Shown one piece after another: positions 25,051-33,856 of a stretch of DNA of 64,000 nucleotides; position 1 is the first letter of the stretch, and each line of letters begins with the position of its first letter. Made by a program: the position numbers and the translations under genes. This DNA is from an uncultured Pseudomonadales bacterium (GTDB taxonomy: Bacteria > Pseudomonadota > Gammaproteobacteria > Pseudomonadales > Azotimanducaceae): positions 2,480,001-2,544,000 of the forward strand of contig OY282379.1 in assembly GCA_958295875.1 (NCBI GenBank). Direction: 5' to 3'. The notes beneath the pieces were generated by a model, which did no database searches, was not told where the DNA came from, and was given only the letters and a program-made list of their open reading frames with translations.

Positions 25051-25800
25051 GTGAGCGGCGTGGGCGAACTGGGCTTCCAAGCGATCCAGCGCGAGTTGGC
25101 CGCTTACCTGCGCGCCCCAGATGCGAACCCGCCGCCGGCCGGCATCGATGCGCGACGGCTGCGCCTCTACGTTGACATCTGCTACACCAACGTCGAGGGC
25201 TTCCTCGCCCGCACCTTCCGCGTCGCCCGGAGCATCACGCCGGATGCGCGTTGGCACGCCATGGCGCGGGATTTCTACCAGCGCCACCGCTGCGCATCGC
25301 CGTACTTCTACGACATCGCCAAGCAGTTCCTCGACTATCTGGAAGGGCAGCGGAACGCGCCGGACGATCCGCCGTTTCTGCGCGAACTCTGCCACTTCGA
25401 GTGGGTGGGGCGGATGCTGGATCGCTTGGATGCGACGCTGCCGCCGGCCAGCCCCGCGCCGGCGACGTTGCTGGAGCGCCACCTCATCGTGTCGCCTTTG
25501 GCCAAGGTGCTCTGTTACCGCTTCCCCGTCCACACCATCGGGCCAGACGCGCAGCCCACGGCGGCGCCCTCGGCACCCACTTGGTTGATTGCCTATCGCG
25601 ACCGCAGCGACCGCGTGGACATGATGGCCTCCAACGCGCCCACGGCGCGGCTCGTTGAGCGCGTTGGCGCCGGCGACAGCTTGCGCCAAGCGTTGGCGGC
25701 GGTGGCGCAGGAACTGGGGCGCGACGTGAAGGGCATGTTGAACTTCGGCGAAACCATCGCCCGGCGCCTCGTCGAGCGCGACATCCTCCTGCTGGCCTAA
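25051..25800 (+). CDS. DUF2063 (HvfC/MbnC-like) partner protein
   Basis: A 249-residue protein that binds DUF692 enzymes and recruits the precursor leader. The N-terminal helical DUF2063 domain is visible: FQAIQRELAAYLR, RRLRLYVDICYTNVEGFLARTF, then HAMARDFYQRHRCASPYFYDIAKQ and LRELCHFEWV. A C-terminal beta-rich part with a winged-helix-like end follows. GTG 25051 is the only start near the family N-terminus. Last gene of the operon. Confidence 0.92.
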   Translation: MSGVGELGFQAIQRELAAYLRAPDANPPPAGIDARRLRLYVDICYTNVEGFLARTFRVARSITPDARWHAMARDFYQRHRCASPYFYDIAKQFLDYLEGQRNAPDDPPFLRELCHFEWVGRMLDRLDATLPPASPAPATLLERHLIVSPLAKVLCYRFPVHTIGPDAQPTAAPSAPTWLIAYRDRSDRVDMMASNAPTARLVERVGAGDSLRQALAAVAQELGRDVKGMLNFGETIARRLVERDILLLA

Positions 25801-26027
25801 GCCCCGCCAACTGCCCGGCGCGGCGTTCCGAAGGGCGCTCATTCTGGGAGCCGCCACGCCGCTCCGCTTGGCTCGGCTGGGTTGTGAGGAGTGCGCTTGG
25901 GGCGGCGGATGGGCGTTTGGCGGGTGGAATGTGCCGCGATTTCGCGCCGATGCGCCGTTTGATTGTTGTTGTCTGCGCCGCAAAAGAGTAGGGTTCGCGT
26001 CCGGTTGCGGCCGCGGCACGGACATCC

Positions 26028-27140
26028 ATGGCGATCGTGGTGATGGGGGACGACGAAGGCGTCGCCTCGTCTTTGGTGCAGCGCCTTGGCGAGTTGGGAT
26101 ACGACGCCGCGTTTTGCGGCGCTGGGGGCATCGCCGCCATCGGCGGCGTCGATCTGCTCGTGTGCCCGTTCCACGACGCCCAGTCTTTGCAGCGCCGCAT
26201 CGCGCCATCCCAGACGCTCTTGGAAAGCGCGCCGGCGGTGCTGGCCTGCGTGGCGGCGCCAAGCGCTGCGGATTTGCGGTTGGCGATGGCCCTGGGCTTT
26301 GACGATGCGCTGGATTGGCCCGGCGCGGATGCCAACGTCACCGAGGTGATCGAGCGCAACCTGCGCCGGGCGGAGGCGCGCCGCGCTGCAGATCCGTTCC
26401 TCGCGCAACAAGTGAGCGACCTGCAGCGCGATCAACGTGCTGGGCGCTACATCCAGCTCGGCATGCTGCCGCCCAGCCCGATGGCCATCGACCACTACCG
26501 CTTGCGCCATCGCATCCACCCTTCGCTGATGCTCTCCGGAGATTTCGTGGATTACTTCCGCATCACCGACGACCATTTCGTCTTCTACATCGCGGACGTG
26601 TCGGGGCATGGCGCGTCGTCGGCGTTCGTCACGGTGATCCTGAAGAACTTCTCGCGGCGGCTGCGGCGCGAGTACCGCCCGCGCATGTTGCGGGAACCCG
26701 GCGACATCCTCGTCGCCCTGAACCGCGAGATTCTGGAGAATCGCATCGACAAGCATGTGGCCATGTTCGTTGGCGTGGTGAACATGCGCGAGAACACCTT
26801 GCACTATGCCAACGCCGGCCACTTCCCCCATGCGATGCGCGTCCACGCCGGCGAGGCGACGTTGCTGGAGCTCATGGGCAAGCCCGTGGGTCTCTTCGAG
26901 CAAGTGGCTTATGAATCCCAAGCGGTGGCGTTCGGTGAAGGGGACGACTTGGTGTTGATGTCAGACGGCGTGCTCGAAGTGATGCGGGATGCCGGCTTGG
27001 ATGGCAAAGAGCGCCACTTGCGCGACGCCGCGGCGACGTACGGCGGGGACATCGACCGGCTGTGGGCAGACCTCGGCGTCAGCACCAATTCGGCCGGCCC
27101 AGACGACATCACTTGCCTCACGGTGACATGCGAGCCCTGA
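26028..27140 (+). CDS. RsbU-like PP2C phosphatase with degenerate receiver domain
   Basis: A 370-residue serine phosphatase. Residues about 1-115 look like a CheY fold, but the expected phosphoacceptor Asp at the end of strand 3 is missing (GVDLLVCPFHD). A coiled linker leads to the SpoIIE/PP2C domain with SGDFVDYF, IADVSGHGASSAF, LMSDGVLEV and the metal-binding PDDIT. It should dephosphorylate a STAS antagonist, and one is encoded two bases downstream. Similar to HsbR in the Pseudomonas HptB pathway, which is a guess from architecture. Confidence 0.9.
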   Translation: MAIVVMGDDEGVASSLVQRLGELGYDAAFCGAGGIAAIGGVDLLVCPFHDAQSLQRRIAPSQTLLESAPAVLACVAAPSAADLRLAMALGFDDALDWPGADANVTEVIERNLRRAEARRAADPFLAQQVSDLQRDQRAGRYIQLGMLPPSPMAIDHYRLRHRIHPSLMLSGDFVDYFRITDDHFVFYIADVSGHGASSAFVTVILKNFSRRLRREYRPRMLREPGDILVALNREILENRIDKHVAMFVGVVNMRENTLHYANAGHFPHAMRVHAGEATLLELMGKPVGLFEQVAYESQAVAFGEGDDLVLMSDGVLEVMRDAGLDGKERHLRDAAATYGGDIDRLWADLGVSTNSAGPDDITCLTVTCEP

Positions 27141-27141
27141 G

Positions 27142-27624
27142 TTGAGCGGGCGCATCCTCGTCGCGGACCACGACGGCATGTACTTGATGAAGTTCGTCGG
27201 CGACGTGCGGGTGAATCTGTGCGCCGCCGTGGACGGCTTCTTGGCGGAGATGTACCGCGACGCGCGCTTCAAGTCTGTGTTGGTGGACCTCACCTGCACG
27301 GACGGCATCGACAGCACGTCGCTCGGCATCCTCGCCAAGCTCTCCATCAAGGCGCGGGATTTGTTCGGCTTCAAGCCGACCCTCGTGTCGCCCAAATACG
27401 ACATCACGCGGCTGTTGCGCACCATGGGGTTCGACGACATCTTCCACATCGTCGAACAACCATTGCAGGAGGTGGGGCAACTCGGTGAACTGCCGCCGGC
27501 GGAGACGACGCCGGAAGATCTGCGCGAGCGCGTGCTCGACGCGCACCGCACCCTGATGGCCCTGAATGAATCCAACGCCGCCGCCTTCCGCGACTTGGTG
27601 GCGACGTTGGAGGCGGATCCCTAA
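27142..27624 (+). CDS. STAS-domain anti-sigma factor antagonist
   Basis: A 160-residue protein with a STAS domain at about 1-100. The conserved phosphoserine loop is CTDGIDSTSLGIL (Ser58 or Ser60), after a VDL strand. The C-terminal 50 residues are an additional helical tail. The TTG at 27142 follows the phosphatase stop by one base. Together they form a partner-switching module; no kinase or sigma factor gene is adjacent. Confidence 0.9.
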   Translation: MSGRILVADHDGMYLMKFVGDVRVNLCAAVDGFLAEMYRDARFKSVLVDLTCTDGIDSTSLGILAKLSIKARDLFGFKPTLVSPKYDITRLLRTMGFDDIFHIVEQPLQEVGQLGELPPAETTPEDLRERVLDAHRTLMALNESNAAAFRDLVATLEADP

Positions 27625-28640
27625 GCCGCTTGCGCCACCAGCTCCGCGGCGGCCTGCAGCGTCTCCGGCCCCGCCCCCGGCACCCGGCCAGCCGTGGCAA
27701 GCTCCCGCCGAAACGCGCGTGCGCCGGGCACGCCTTGGAACAGCCCCAGCATGTGCCGCGTCACGTCATGCAGCCGCGCGCCGGCGCCGAGCGCGTGCTC
27801 CACATAGTCCAGATGCCGCGCCAGCGCCTCGTGCGGGCCATTCGGCAACGCGGTGCCGAACAGGCGATGCTCCACTTCGGCAAGCCAGTATGGGTTGCGA
27901 TAGGCGGCGCGGCCGATCATCACCCCATCCGCCCACTGGAGCGCGTCGTGTACTTGCGCCGTCGTCGTCAAGCCGCCGTTCAACACCACGCGCAGAAACG
28001 GCAGTTCCCGCTTCAAGCGCCGCACCCGCTCGTAGTCCAAGGGTGGTGCGCTGCGGTTCTGGGCTGGCGTGAGCCCGGCGAGCACGGCGATGCGGGCGTG
28101 AACGATCACCGTGCCGGCGCCGGCGCTCGCGCAGTGGCCAACGAAATCTCGCAGGAAGCCGTAGTCCGCATGGTCGTCCACGCCGAGCCGGCACTTCACG
28201 GTGACAGGCACCGGCGCCGCATCCCGCATCGCTGCCACGCAGGCGGCCACGCGCTTGGGCCGCAGCATCAGGCACGCGCCGAAGGCGCCGCGCTGCACTC
28301 GGCTCGATGGGCAGCCGACGTTCAGGTTCACCTCGTCGAAACCGCGTTCGGCGGCGAGGGCCGCGCAGCGCGCCAAGTCTCCAGGTTCCGCGCCGCCGAA
28401 CTGCGCCGCAAGCGGGCGCTCGCGCTCATCGAACGCCAGCACGCGCTCCGCGCCGCCATGCAGCACCGCGCCCGTGGTGGCCATCTCGGCATAAAGGCGC
28501 GCGTGGGGGGCGAGGGAGCGGTGGAAGGCGCGGCAGTGCCGGTCTGTCCATGCCATCATGGGCGCCACGCAGAGCGCGTGGGTGCGCTCCCGGAAGGAGT
28601 CCTCAGCCCCCGCGCCTCCATTTTTCCTATTTTTTTCCAT
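27621..28640 (-). CDS. dusA: tRNA-dihydrouridine synthase A
   Basis: A 339-residue flavin enzyme making dihydrouridine in the tRNA D-loop (U20 and U20a in DusA). Signatures: CVAPMMAWTDRHCRAFHR, EMATTGAVLHG, LAAQFGGAEP, NLNVGCPSSRVQRGAFGACLM with the catalytic Cys, VTVKCRLGVDD, HARIAVLAGL, and WADGVMIGRAAYRNPY. ATG 28640 has AAGGA four bases upstream. The final codons overlap the convergent STAS gene by four bases. Confidence 0.94.
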   Translation of the reverse strand: MEKNRKNGGAGAEDSFRERTHALCVAPMMAWTDRHCRAFHRSLAPHARLYAEMATTGAVLHGGAERVLAFDERERPLAAQFGGAEPGDLARCAALAAERGFDEVNLNVGCPSSRVQRGAFGACLMLRPKRVAACVAAMRDAAPVPVTVKCRLGVDDHADYGFLRDFVGHCASAGAGTVIVHARIAVLAGLTPAQNRSAPPLDYERVRRLKRELPFLRVVLNGGLTTTAQVHDALQWADGVMIGRAAYRNPYWLAEVEHRLFGTALPNGPHEALARHLDYVEHALGAGARLHDVTRHMLGLFQGVPGARAFRRELATAGRVPGAGPETLQAAAELVAQAA

Positions 28641-28728
28641 TTTTCCTTCATTTTGGCAACTGGGATGTGTATGATGCCGGTTGACTGTCGGCCTTCTTCC
28701 GACAACAAACCATCGAGAGTAGATCAAG
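28641..28728 (+). promoter_or_regulatory. Divergent dusA/lpxC control region
   Basis: This AT-rich 88-base gap carries a TATGAT (28670-28675) in the lpxC direction with only a weak -35 match 17 bases upstream (TTCATT). A small hairpin (TGTCGG/CCGACA, near 28688-28705) lies in the lpxC leader. The divergent T-rich tract faces dusA. Confidence 0.4.
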
Positions 28729-29631
28729 ATGCAGCGTCAAAAGACCATTTGCGCTCCCGTCTACGCCATTGGCGTGGGCGTTCACACCGGCAAGACGGTT
28801 CGCATGACGCTGCGCCCAGCGAGGGCTGACTCCGGCATCCGCTTCACCCGCACGGACATGCCAAGACGCTTCGTTCATGCCCACGCGCGCAATGTGTCAG
28901 ACACCACATTGTCTACCAGCATCGTCGAAGGCGGCGTGCAAATCGCCACCGTGGAGCACCTCATGTCTGCCTTGTGGGGGCTCGGCATCGACAATCTGCT
29001 CGTTGAGCTATCCGGCGAGGAAGTGCCGATCATGGATGGCAGCGCGGCGCCGTTCGTGAGCCTCATCGAGAGCGCCGGCATCCGCGAACTGCCCGTGCCC
29101 CGCAACTACATGCGCATCACGCGCCCCATCGAGGTCACCCAAGGAGACGCGAAGGCGTCGCTGGTGCCCTACGATGGCTTCCGGGTGAGCTACACCTTCG
29201 TGGCCGACCACCCCGTCTTCAATCGCTATCCCAAGCGCGCAGACTTGGATTTTGCCCAGGCCTCGTTCGCTTCGGATGTCAGCCCAGCGCGCTCGTTCGG
29301 CTTGATCGGCGAACTGCCAGACGCCCACGCCATCAATCGCTGCTTGGGGTCGAGCTTGGAGAATGCCGTCGCCATCGGCGATCGCTCGGTGCTGAACGAG
29401 GAAGGGCTGCGCTGCGACGACGAGTTCGTCAAGCACAAGGTGCTCGACGCCATTGGCGACCTGTATTTGCTCGGCATGCCGGTGATTGGCGCGTTCGAGG
29501 GGTACAAATCCGGCCATGCGCTCAACAACAAGCTGGCGCGGGCGGTGTTGCGCTGCGCGGATGCATGGGCGCCCGTGGACGCGCCGGTCAGCGCCGTCAT
29601 CGAGCAAAGCCTCGCACCCGCGGCGGGTTAA
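28729..29631 (+). CDS. lpxC: UDP-3-O-acyl-N-acetylglucosamine deacetylase
   Basis: Commits UDP-GlcNAc to lipid A synthesis; zinc metalloamidase, 300 residues. Zinc ligands are seen in VEHLMSAL (His) and KHKVLDAIGD (His and Asp). The catalytic His is in KSGHALNNKL and the catalytic Glu in GEEVPIMDGSA. Start MQRQKTICAPV fits the family. It indicates a Gram-negative with lipid A. Unlike in enterobacteria, it is not next to ftsZ. Confidence 0.95.
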   Translation: MQRQKTICAPVYAIGVGVHTGKTVRMTLRPARADSGIRFTRTDMPRRFVHAHARNVSDTTLSTSIVEGGVQIATVEHLMSALWGLGIDNLLVELSGEEVPIMDGSAAPFVSLIESAGIRELPVPRNYMRITRPIEVTQGDAKASLVPYDGFRVSYTFVADHPVFNRYPKRADLDFAQASFASDVSPARSFGLIGELPDAHAINRCLGSSLENAVAIGDRSVLNEEGLRCDDEFVKHKVLDAIGDLYLLGMPVIGAFEGYKSGHALNNKLARAVLRCADAWAPVDAPVSAVIEQSLAPAAG

Positions 29632-29674
29632 CCGCCAAGCACTCGTCCCGGTGGCGCGCTAGCGTGTTCCCGGC

Positions 29675-31183
29675 ATGACCGTTCGCACCCGTGTGGCGCC
29701 ATCGCCGAGCGGAGACCCGCATGTCGGCACCGCCTATGTCGCGCTCTTCAACCTAGCCTTTGCCAAGAGCCAGGGCGGGCGCTTCGTGCTACGCATCGAG
29801 GATACGGACCGCGCCCGCTCCTCGGAGGCGTCGGAAGAGCGCATCCTCGCCGCCTTGCGTTGGGCTGGCATCGAGTGGGATGAAGGCCCGGACGTCGGCG
29901 GCCCGCACGCCCCATATCGGCAAAGCGAGCGGCTCCCCATCTATCGGCGGCATGCGCAGGAACTGCTGGAAGCCGGCGGCGCGTTCCGCTGCTTTTGCTC
30001 CGAAGAGCGGATCGATGCCTTGCGCCCGTCGCAGCTCGAACGCGGCCAGATGCCCGGCTACGATGGCCACTGCCTTGGCCTAGACCCCGACGATGCCGCA
30101 GAGCGAGCTGCTTCCGGCGAGCCGCATGTGGTGCGCCTGCGCGTGCCGGTGGAAGGGGCGTGCTCCGTGCAAGACCGGCTGCGCGGCGTCATCGAAACGC
30201 CGTGGCGTCAAGTGAACATGCAGGTGCTGCTGAAGCGCGACGGCTTTCCCACCTACCACTTGGCCGCCGCGGTGGACGACCATCTCATGGGCATCACCCA
30301 TGTGCTGCGGGGCGATGAGTGGCTGAGCTCCATGCCGAAGGCGCAGCTCATCCATGAGTGCTTCGGTTGGGAACTGCCGGAGCACGCGCACCTGCCGCTG
30401 TTGCGCGACGCCCAGCGCCGCAAGCTCTCGAAGCGCCGCAACCCCACTGGCCTCGATTACTTCCGCGCCGCCGGCTATCTGCCTGAAGCGCTGCTCAACT
30501 ACTTGGCGCTGATGGGTTGGTCGATGCCGGACGAGCGCGAGCTCTTCAGTTTGGAGGAACTGATCGCAGCGTTCGATTTAGATCGGGTTTCCACCGGCGG
30601 CCCGGTGTTCGACATGGAAAAGTTGAACTGGCTGAACGGGCAACACATGCGCCGCCTCTCGCCGGCAGCGTTCGTGGAACGGGTGGAGCGCTGGGGCATC
30701 AACCGCGAACGCCTAGGGCGCTTGGCGCCGTTGGTGCAGCCCCGCGCCGAACGCTTAAGCGACGTGGTGCCCTTGGCGGACTACTTGCTCGGCGAGCGCG
30801 CGGCCCTCAAGGCCGATGCCTTCGCGCACAAGGCGCTGTCCACCGAGGACTGTCGGCGGATTCTGCACCATGCGCTGCGCGCCCTTCAGTCTGAAGCGCA
30901 GTGGGAGAGCGCCGCGCTGATGGCCAGCATGAAGCCTCTCGCCGCGGCGATGGAGCTCAAACTGCGAGATTTCCTGTTTCCATTGTTCGTGGCGATTGCC
31001 GGCCGCGCTGCGGCGCTGCCGCTGTTTGATTCGATGGCGTTCCTCGGCGCAGATCTCACCCGCGCCCGCCTGCGCTCTGCCCTCGACGCCTTGGGCGGCG
31101 TCTCGAACAAGGCCGCCAAGCGGCTGGACGCCGAGTTCGATGCGCTGCCCCTTGCGGGGCGGTCGGCAGCGCCGGCGAGCTAA
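29675..31183 (+). CDS. gltX: Glutamyl-tRNA synthetase
   Basis: A 502-residue class I aminoacyl-tRNA synthetase. HIGH-like motif SPSGDPHVGTA, RIEDTDRARS, and KMSKS-like KLSKRRNPTGL. Asn/Arg pockets such as GDEWLSSMPKAQL are present. The anticodon-binding helical domain fills the last 170 residues. Second gene after lpxC, followed by tRNA-Ala. Confidence 0.95.
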   Translation: MTVRTRVAPSPSGDPHVGTAYVALFNLAFAKSQGGRFVLRIEDTDRARSSEASEERILAALRWAGIEWDEGPDVGGPHAPYRQSERLPIYRRHAQELLEAGGAFRCFCSEERIDALRPSQLERGQMPGYDGHCLGLDPDDAAERAASGEPHVVRLRVPVEGACSVQDRLRGVIETPWRQVNMQVLLKRDGFPTYHLAAAVDDHLMGITHVLRGDEWLSSMPKAQLIHECFGWELPEHAHLPLLRDAQRRKLSKRRNPTGLDYFRAAGYLPEALLNYLALMGWSMPDERELFSLEELIAAFDLDRVSTGGPVFDMEKLNWLNGQHMRRLSPAAFVERVERWGINRERLGRLAPLVQPRAERLSDVVPLADYLLGERAALKADAFAHKALSTEDCRRILHHALRALQSEAQWESAALMASMKPLAAAMELKLRDFLFPLFVAIAGRAAALPLFDSMAFLGADLTRARLRSALDALGGVSNKAAKRLDAEFDALPLAGRSAAPAS

Positions 31184-31261
31184 GGCCAGCGTTGCGCGGC
31201 GGGCGGTGCCTGTCGTTGACACCCCCGCCGCCGCGGGCGTAGCATCCAAACCTCACTCGAC

Positions 31262-31337
<76 letters not shown>

Positions 31338-31357
31338 ACCCCGCCCATCCACGCTCC

Positions 31358-31858
31358 ATGCCCCGTTCCCAAAGTTCCCGCACACCGTCGCGTGCGCCGC
31401 TGCTCGGCGTCGCCTTGGCCGCGTTCGTCGCCGGCTGCGGCCAGGATGCTCCACCGCCGCCCGCGTTCGAGGCCGTGCATGACATGAAGGAAACGATGAA
31501 CCTCGTGCTGGATCCGGCCGCGGACGTGATTTGGGATTCGGCCGGCCAAGTCATCACCGCGGAAGGCGTGGAGGATCTCGCCCCCACCACCGAGGAAGAG
31601 TGGCTCCAAGTCGTCCATGCCGCGGCGGTGCTCGCGGAATCCGGCAATCTCCTGATGATGCCGTCGCGGGCGCTCGATCAAGAGGATTGGGTGGAAATCT
31701 CCCGCGGCCTCACCGCCGCAGGGCAGCGCGCCAAGGCGGCCGCGCTGGCTGAAGACGCCGATGCGCTGTTCGCCGCCGGCGGGTTGCTCTACAACGTTTG
31801 CGTGTCCTGCCATCAGCAGTACTGGGTGAACCGACCCGTCCGCCCGAGCGAGACATGA
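31358..31858 (+). CDS. Lipoprotein cytochrome c with C-terminal CxxCH
   Basis: A 166-residue heme protein. Residues 1-27 form a signal with lipobox AAFVAGC (Cys27). The mature part is helical (MKETMNLVLDPAADVIWDS..., then a long Glu/Ala helix) with the heme motif CVSCH near residue 149 at the C-terminal end. A four-helix bundle with C-terminal CxxCH resembles class II cytochromes (cytochrome c' type). First gene of a five-gene overlapping cluster. Confidence 0.85.
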   Translation: MPRSQSSRTPSRAPLLGVALAAFVAGCGQDAPPPPAFEAVHDMKETMNLVLDPAADVIWDSAGQVITAEGVEDLAPTTEEEWLQVVHAAAVLAESGNLLMMPSRALDQEDWVEISRGLTAAGQRAKAAALAEDADALFAAGGLLYNVCVSCHQQYWVNRPVRPSET

Positions 31859-32604
31859 GGCGGCCGCATGGCGCGGGCGGCCATCGCGCCGCAACGCCGC
31901 GCTATCACGCTTGTCCGGGTGCGCGGCTCGTGGCTGGCCTTGGCCTCGCGCTCGTCGCCGTCCCCGCGTTCGGCCATGCCGTGTCGGGCAGCGACGCGGC
32001 GTTCGTCGGCGCCATCGACGGCGTGGCCGTGGCGCCGTTCATCTACCTCGGCGCGAAGCACATGGTCACGGGGTACGACCATCTGCTGTTCCTCGCCGGC
32101 GTCATCTTCTTCCTGCATCGCCTGCGCGATGTGGCGCTCTACGTCACCTTGTTCACCGCTGGGCACAGCCTCACCCTGCTCGCCGGTGTGTTGGGCGGCT
32201 GGCGGGCGAATCCTTGGCTCGTGGACGCCATCATCGGCTTCTCCATCGTCTACAAGGCGTTCGAGAACATGGATGGCTTTCGGCGCGTCTTCGGCGTGTC
32301 GCCGAACGCCAAGGCGGCGGTGTTCGTCTTTGGCCTGTGCCACGGCATGGGCCTCGCCACCAAGCTGCAGGATTTGCTGGTGTCGCCGAACGGCCGCCTC
32401 GCCAATCTCCTGAGCTTCAACGCTGGGGTGGAAATCGGCCAGTTCACGGCCTTGGCCGCGTTGCTGGCAGCGTTCGCCTTGTGGCGCGCTAGGCGCGGGT
32501 TCGCCCGCCATGCCTATGCCGCCAACGTCCTGCTGATGGCGGGCGGATTCCTGCTTGCCGGCTATCAGTTGGCCGGCATGGCGCTGGCGCCCGCGCCGAC
32601 ATGA
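31855..32604 (+). CDS. HupE/UreJ-like membrane protein
   Basis: A 249-residue protein with a signal-like N-terminus and about six membrane helices. Its core LGAKHMVTGYDHLLFLAGVIFFL, LFTAGHSLTLLAG and FGLCHGMGLA contains conserved His and Asp typical of the HupE/UreJ family of nickel/cobalt or heme-associated transporters. ATG 31855 overlaps the preceding stop. A metal- or heme-related role is inferred. Confidence 0.8.
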   Translation: MRRPHGAGGHRAATPRYHACPGARLVAGLGLALVAVPAFGHAVSGSDAAFVGAIDGVAVAPFIYLGAKHMVTGYDHLLFLAGVIFFLHRLRDVALYVTLFTAGHSLTLLAGVLGGWRANPWLVDAIIGFSIVYKAFENMDGFRRVFGVSPNAKAAVFVFGLCHGMGLATKLQDLLVSPNGRLANLLSFNAGVEIGQFTALAALLAAFALWRARRGFARHAYAANVLLMAGGFLLAGYQLAGMALAPAPT

Positions 32605-33299
32605 CTGGGGCGCCCCGACGCGGCCCTTGGCGCATCGTCGCCGCAACCGCGGGCGCCGCGGTGTTCGCGGCCTTGGCGCTGTTCGGCGCGGTGCTGCCGG
32701 CCGAGTTTGGATACGATCCGTTTGGCTTCGGCGCGGCGCTCGGCCTGAAGGGCCTGTCGCGGGACGTGACGGCGGTGCTGGCGCGCCAGGAAGACGGCTT
32801 CGCCACGGACGAGGCGCGCTGGGTGTTGTCGCCGTTCGAGTCCTTCGAGTACAAGTATCGCCTCGAAGCCGGAGACAGCATGGTCTACGCATGGGAGGCG
32901 AGCGGCGCATTGTTGTACGAGTTGCATAGCGAGCCGGACGGCGCCGAGCCGGGCTTCGCGGAAACGTTTGACCGCGCGCGCGCCGCGGATGGGGCCGGTG
33001 CCTACGTGGCGCCGTTCCCCGGCATCCACGGTTGGTTCTGGGAGAATCGCGGCGCCGCGGACGTCACCCTCACGCTGCGCAGCGCCGGCTTCTACTCCAC
33101 TGCGTTCGAGTACTTTGGTGGCGTGAAGCGCACCCGCGCTGTGCGCGCGCCGCGGCCGGCAGCCACAGACGCGCCCGCCGCGGCGGCCCCGGACGCGGCG
33201 ACCTTGGCGGCGCTGCGCGGCGACGGGCTGGGGCGGGGCACGGGTGCGCTCGGCCAAGGCGAAGGTGCGCCGCTCGTTCTCGAGGCGGCATCGCCATGA
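32601..33299 (+). CDS. Hypothetical single-pass membrane protein
   Basis: A 232-residue protein with an N-terminal transmembrane helix (about 10-32) and a large non-cytoplasmic domain. A beta-rich middle part (EYKYRLEAGDSMVYAWEASG..., then FPGIHGWFWENRGAADVTLTLRSAGFYSTA) resembles a small jelly-roll, and the C-terminus is Ala/Pro-rich. No family recognised. ATG 32601 overlaps the previous stop. Confidence 0.8.
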   Translation: MTGAPRRGPWRIVAATAGAAVFAALALFGAVLPAEFGYDPFGFGAALGLKGLSRDVTAVLARQEDGFATDEARWVLSPFESFEYKYRLEAGDSMVYAWEASGALLYELHSEPDGAEPGFAETFDRARAADGAGAYVAPFPGIHGWFWENRGAADVTLTLRSAGFYSTAFEYFGGVKRTRAVRAPRPAATDAPAAAAPDAATLAALRGDGLGRGTGALGQGEGAPLVLEAASP

Positions 33300-33856
33300 G
33301 CCTGCTGCCCTTCTGCGAGTGGCTCGCAAGCACGCAATGGAGCATTGCGCTGCACGAGAGCCTCTACGCCTACCCACTCATCGAATCCAGCCATGTGCTC
33401 GGCTTGCTGCTCTTCGCCGGCACCATCGCCATGGTGGATCTGCGGCTGCTCGGCGTCGCGTTCAAGGCGGTGCCCGTCTCCGAAATGAACGCCCGCATCC
33501 TGCCTTGGACCATCGTTGGCGCGGTGGTGATGATCGGCACCGGCATCCTGCTCTTCTACGCCATCCCGGTGCGCACCTATCAGAGCGTTTGGTTCCGCGC
33601 CAAGGTCATCTTCCTCATCGCCGCGGCGGTGAACGTGTGGATTTTCCACAAGCGTGTCTCGCGAGACCGGGAGAGGTGGGATGCCGCTCCCAAACCGCCG
33701 CTCAACGCCCGCATCACCGCCGCCACCTCGCTGGCGCTGTGGGCGGGCATCATCGTCTTTGGCCGCATGATCGCCTACAACTGGTTCGACTGTTATCGCC
33801 CGCAGTCGAACTTCGTGCAGTGGCTGGCGGGCTGCGTGGTGGAGGCGAGCGCATGA
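33296..33856 (+). CDS. DUF6644-like four-helix membrane protein, paralogue 1
   Basis: A 186-residue integral membrane protein with four to five helices. The first includes ALHESLYAYPLIESSHVLGLLLF followed by TIAMVDLRLLGV. A conserved His (ESSH) and a second histidine-containing helix (AVNVWIFHKR) could bind heme b, but this is speculation. ATG 33296 overlaps the upstream stop. It is paralogous to the next gene. Confidence 0.78.
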   Translation: MSLLPFCEWLASTQWSIALHESLYAYPLIESSHVLGLLLFAGTIAMVDLRLLGVAFKAVPVSEMNARILPWTIVGAVVMIGTGILLFYAIPVRTYQSVWFRAKVIFLIAAAVNVWIFHKRVSRDRERWDAAPKPPLNARITAATSLALWAGIIVFGRMIAYNWFDCYRPQSNFVQWLAGCVVEASA

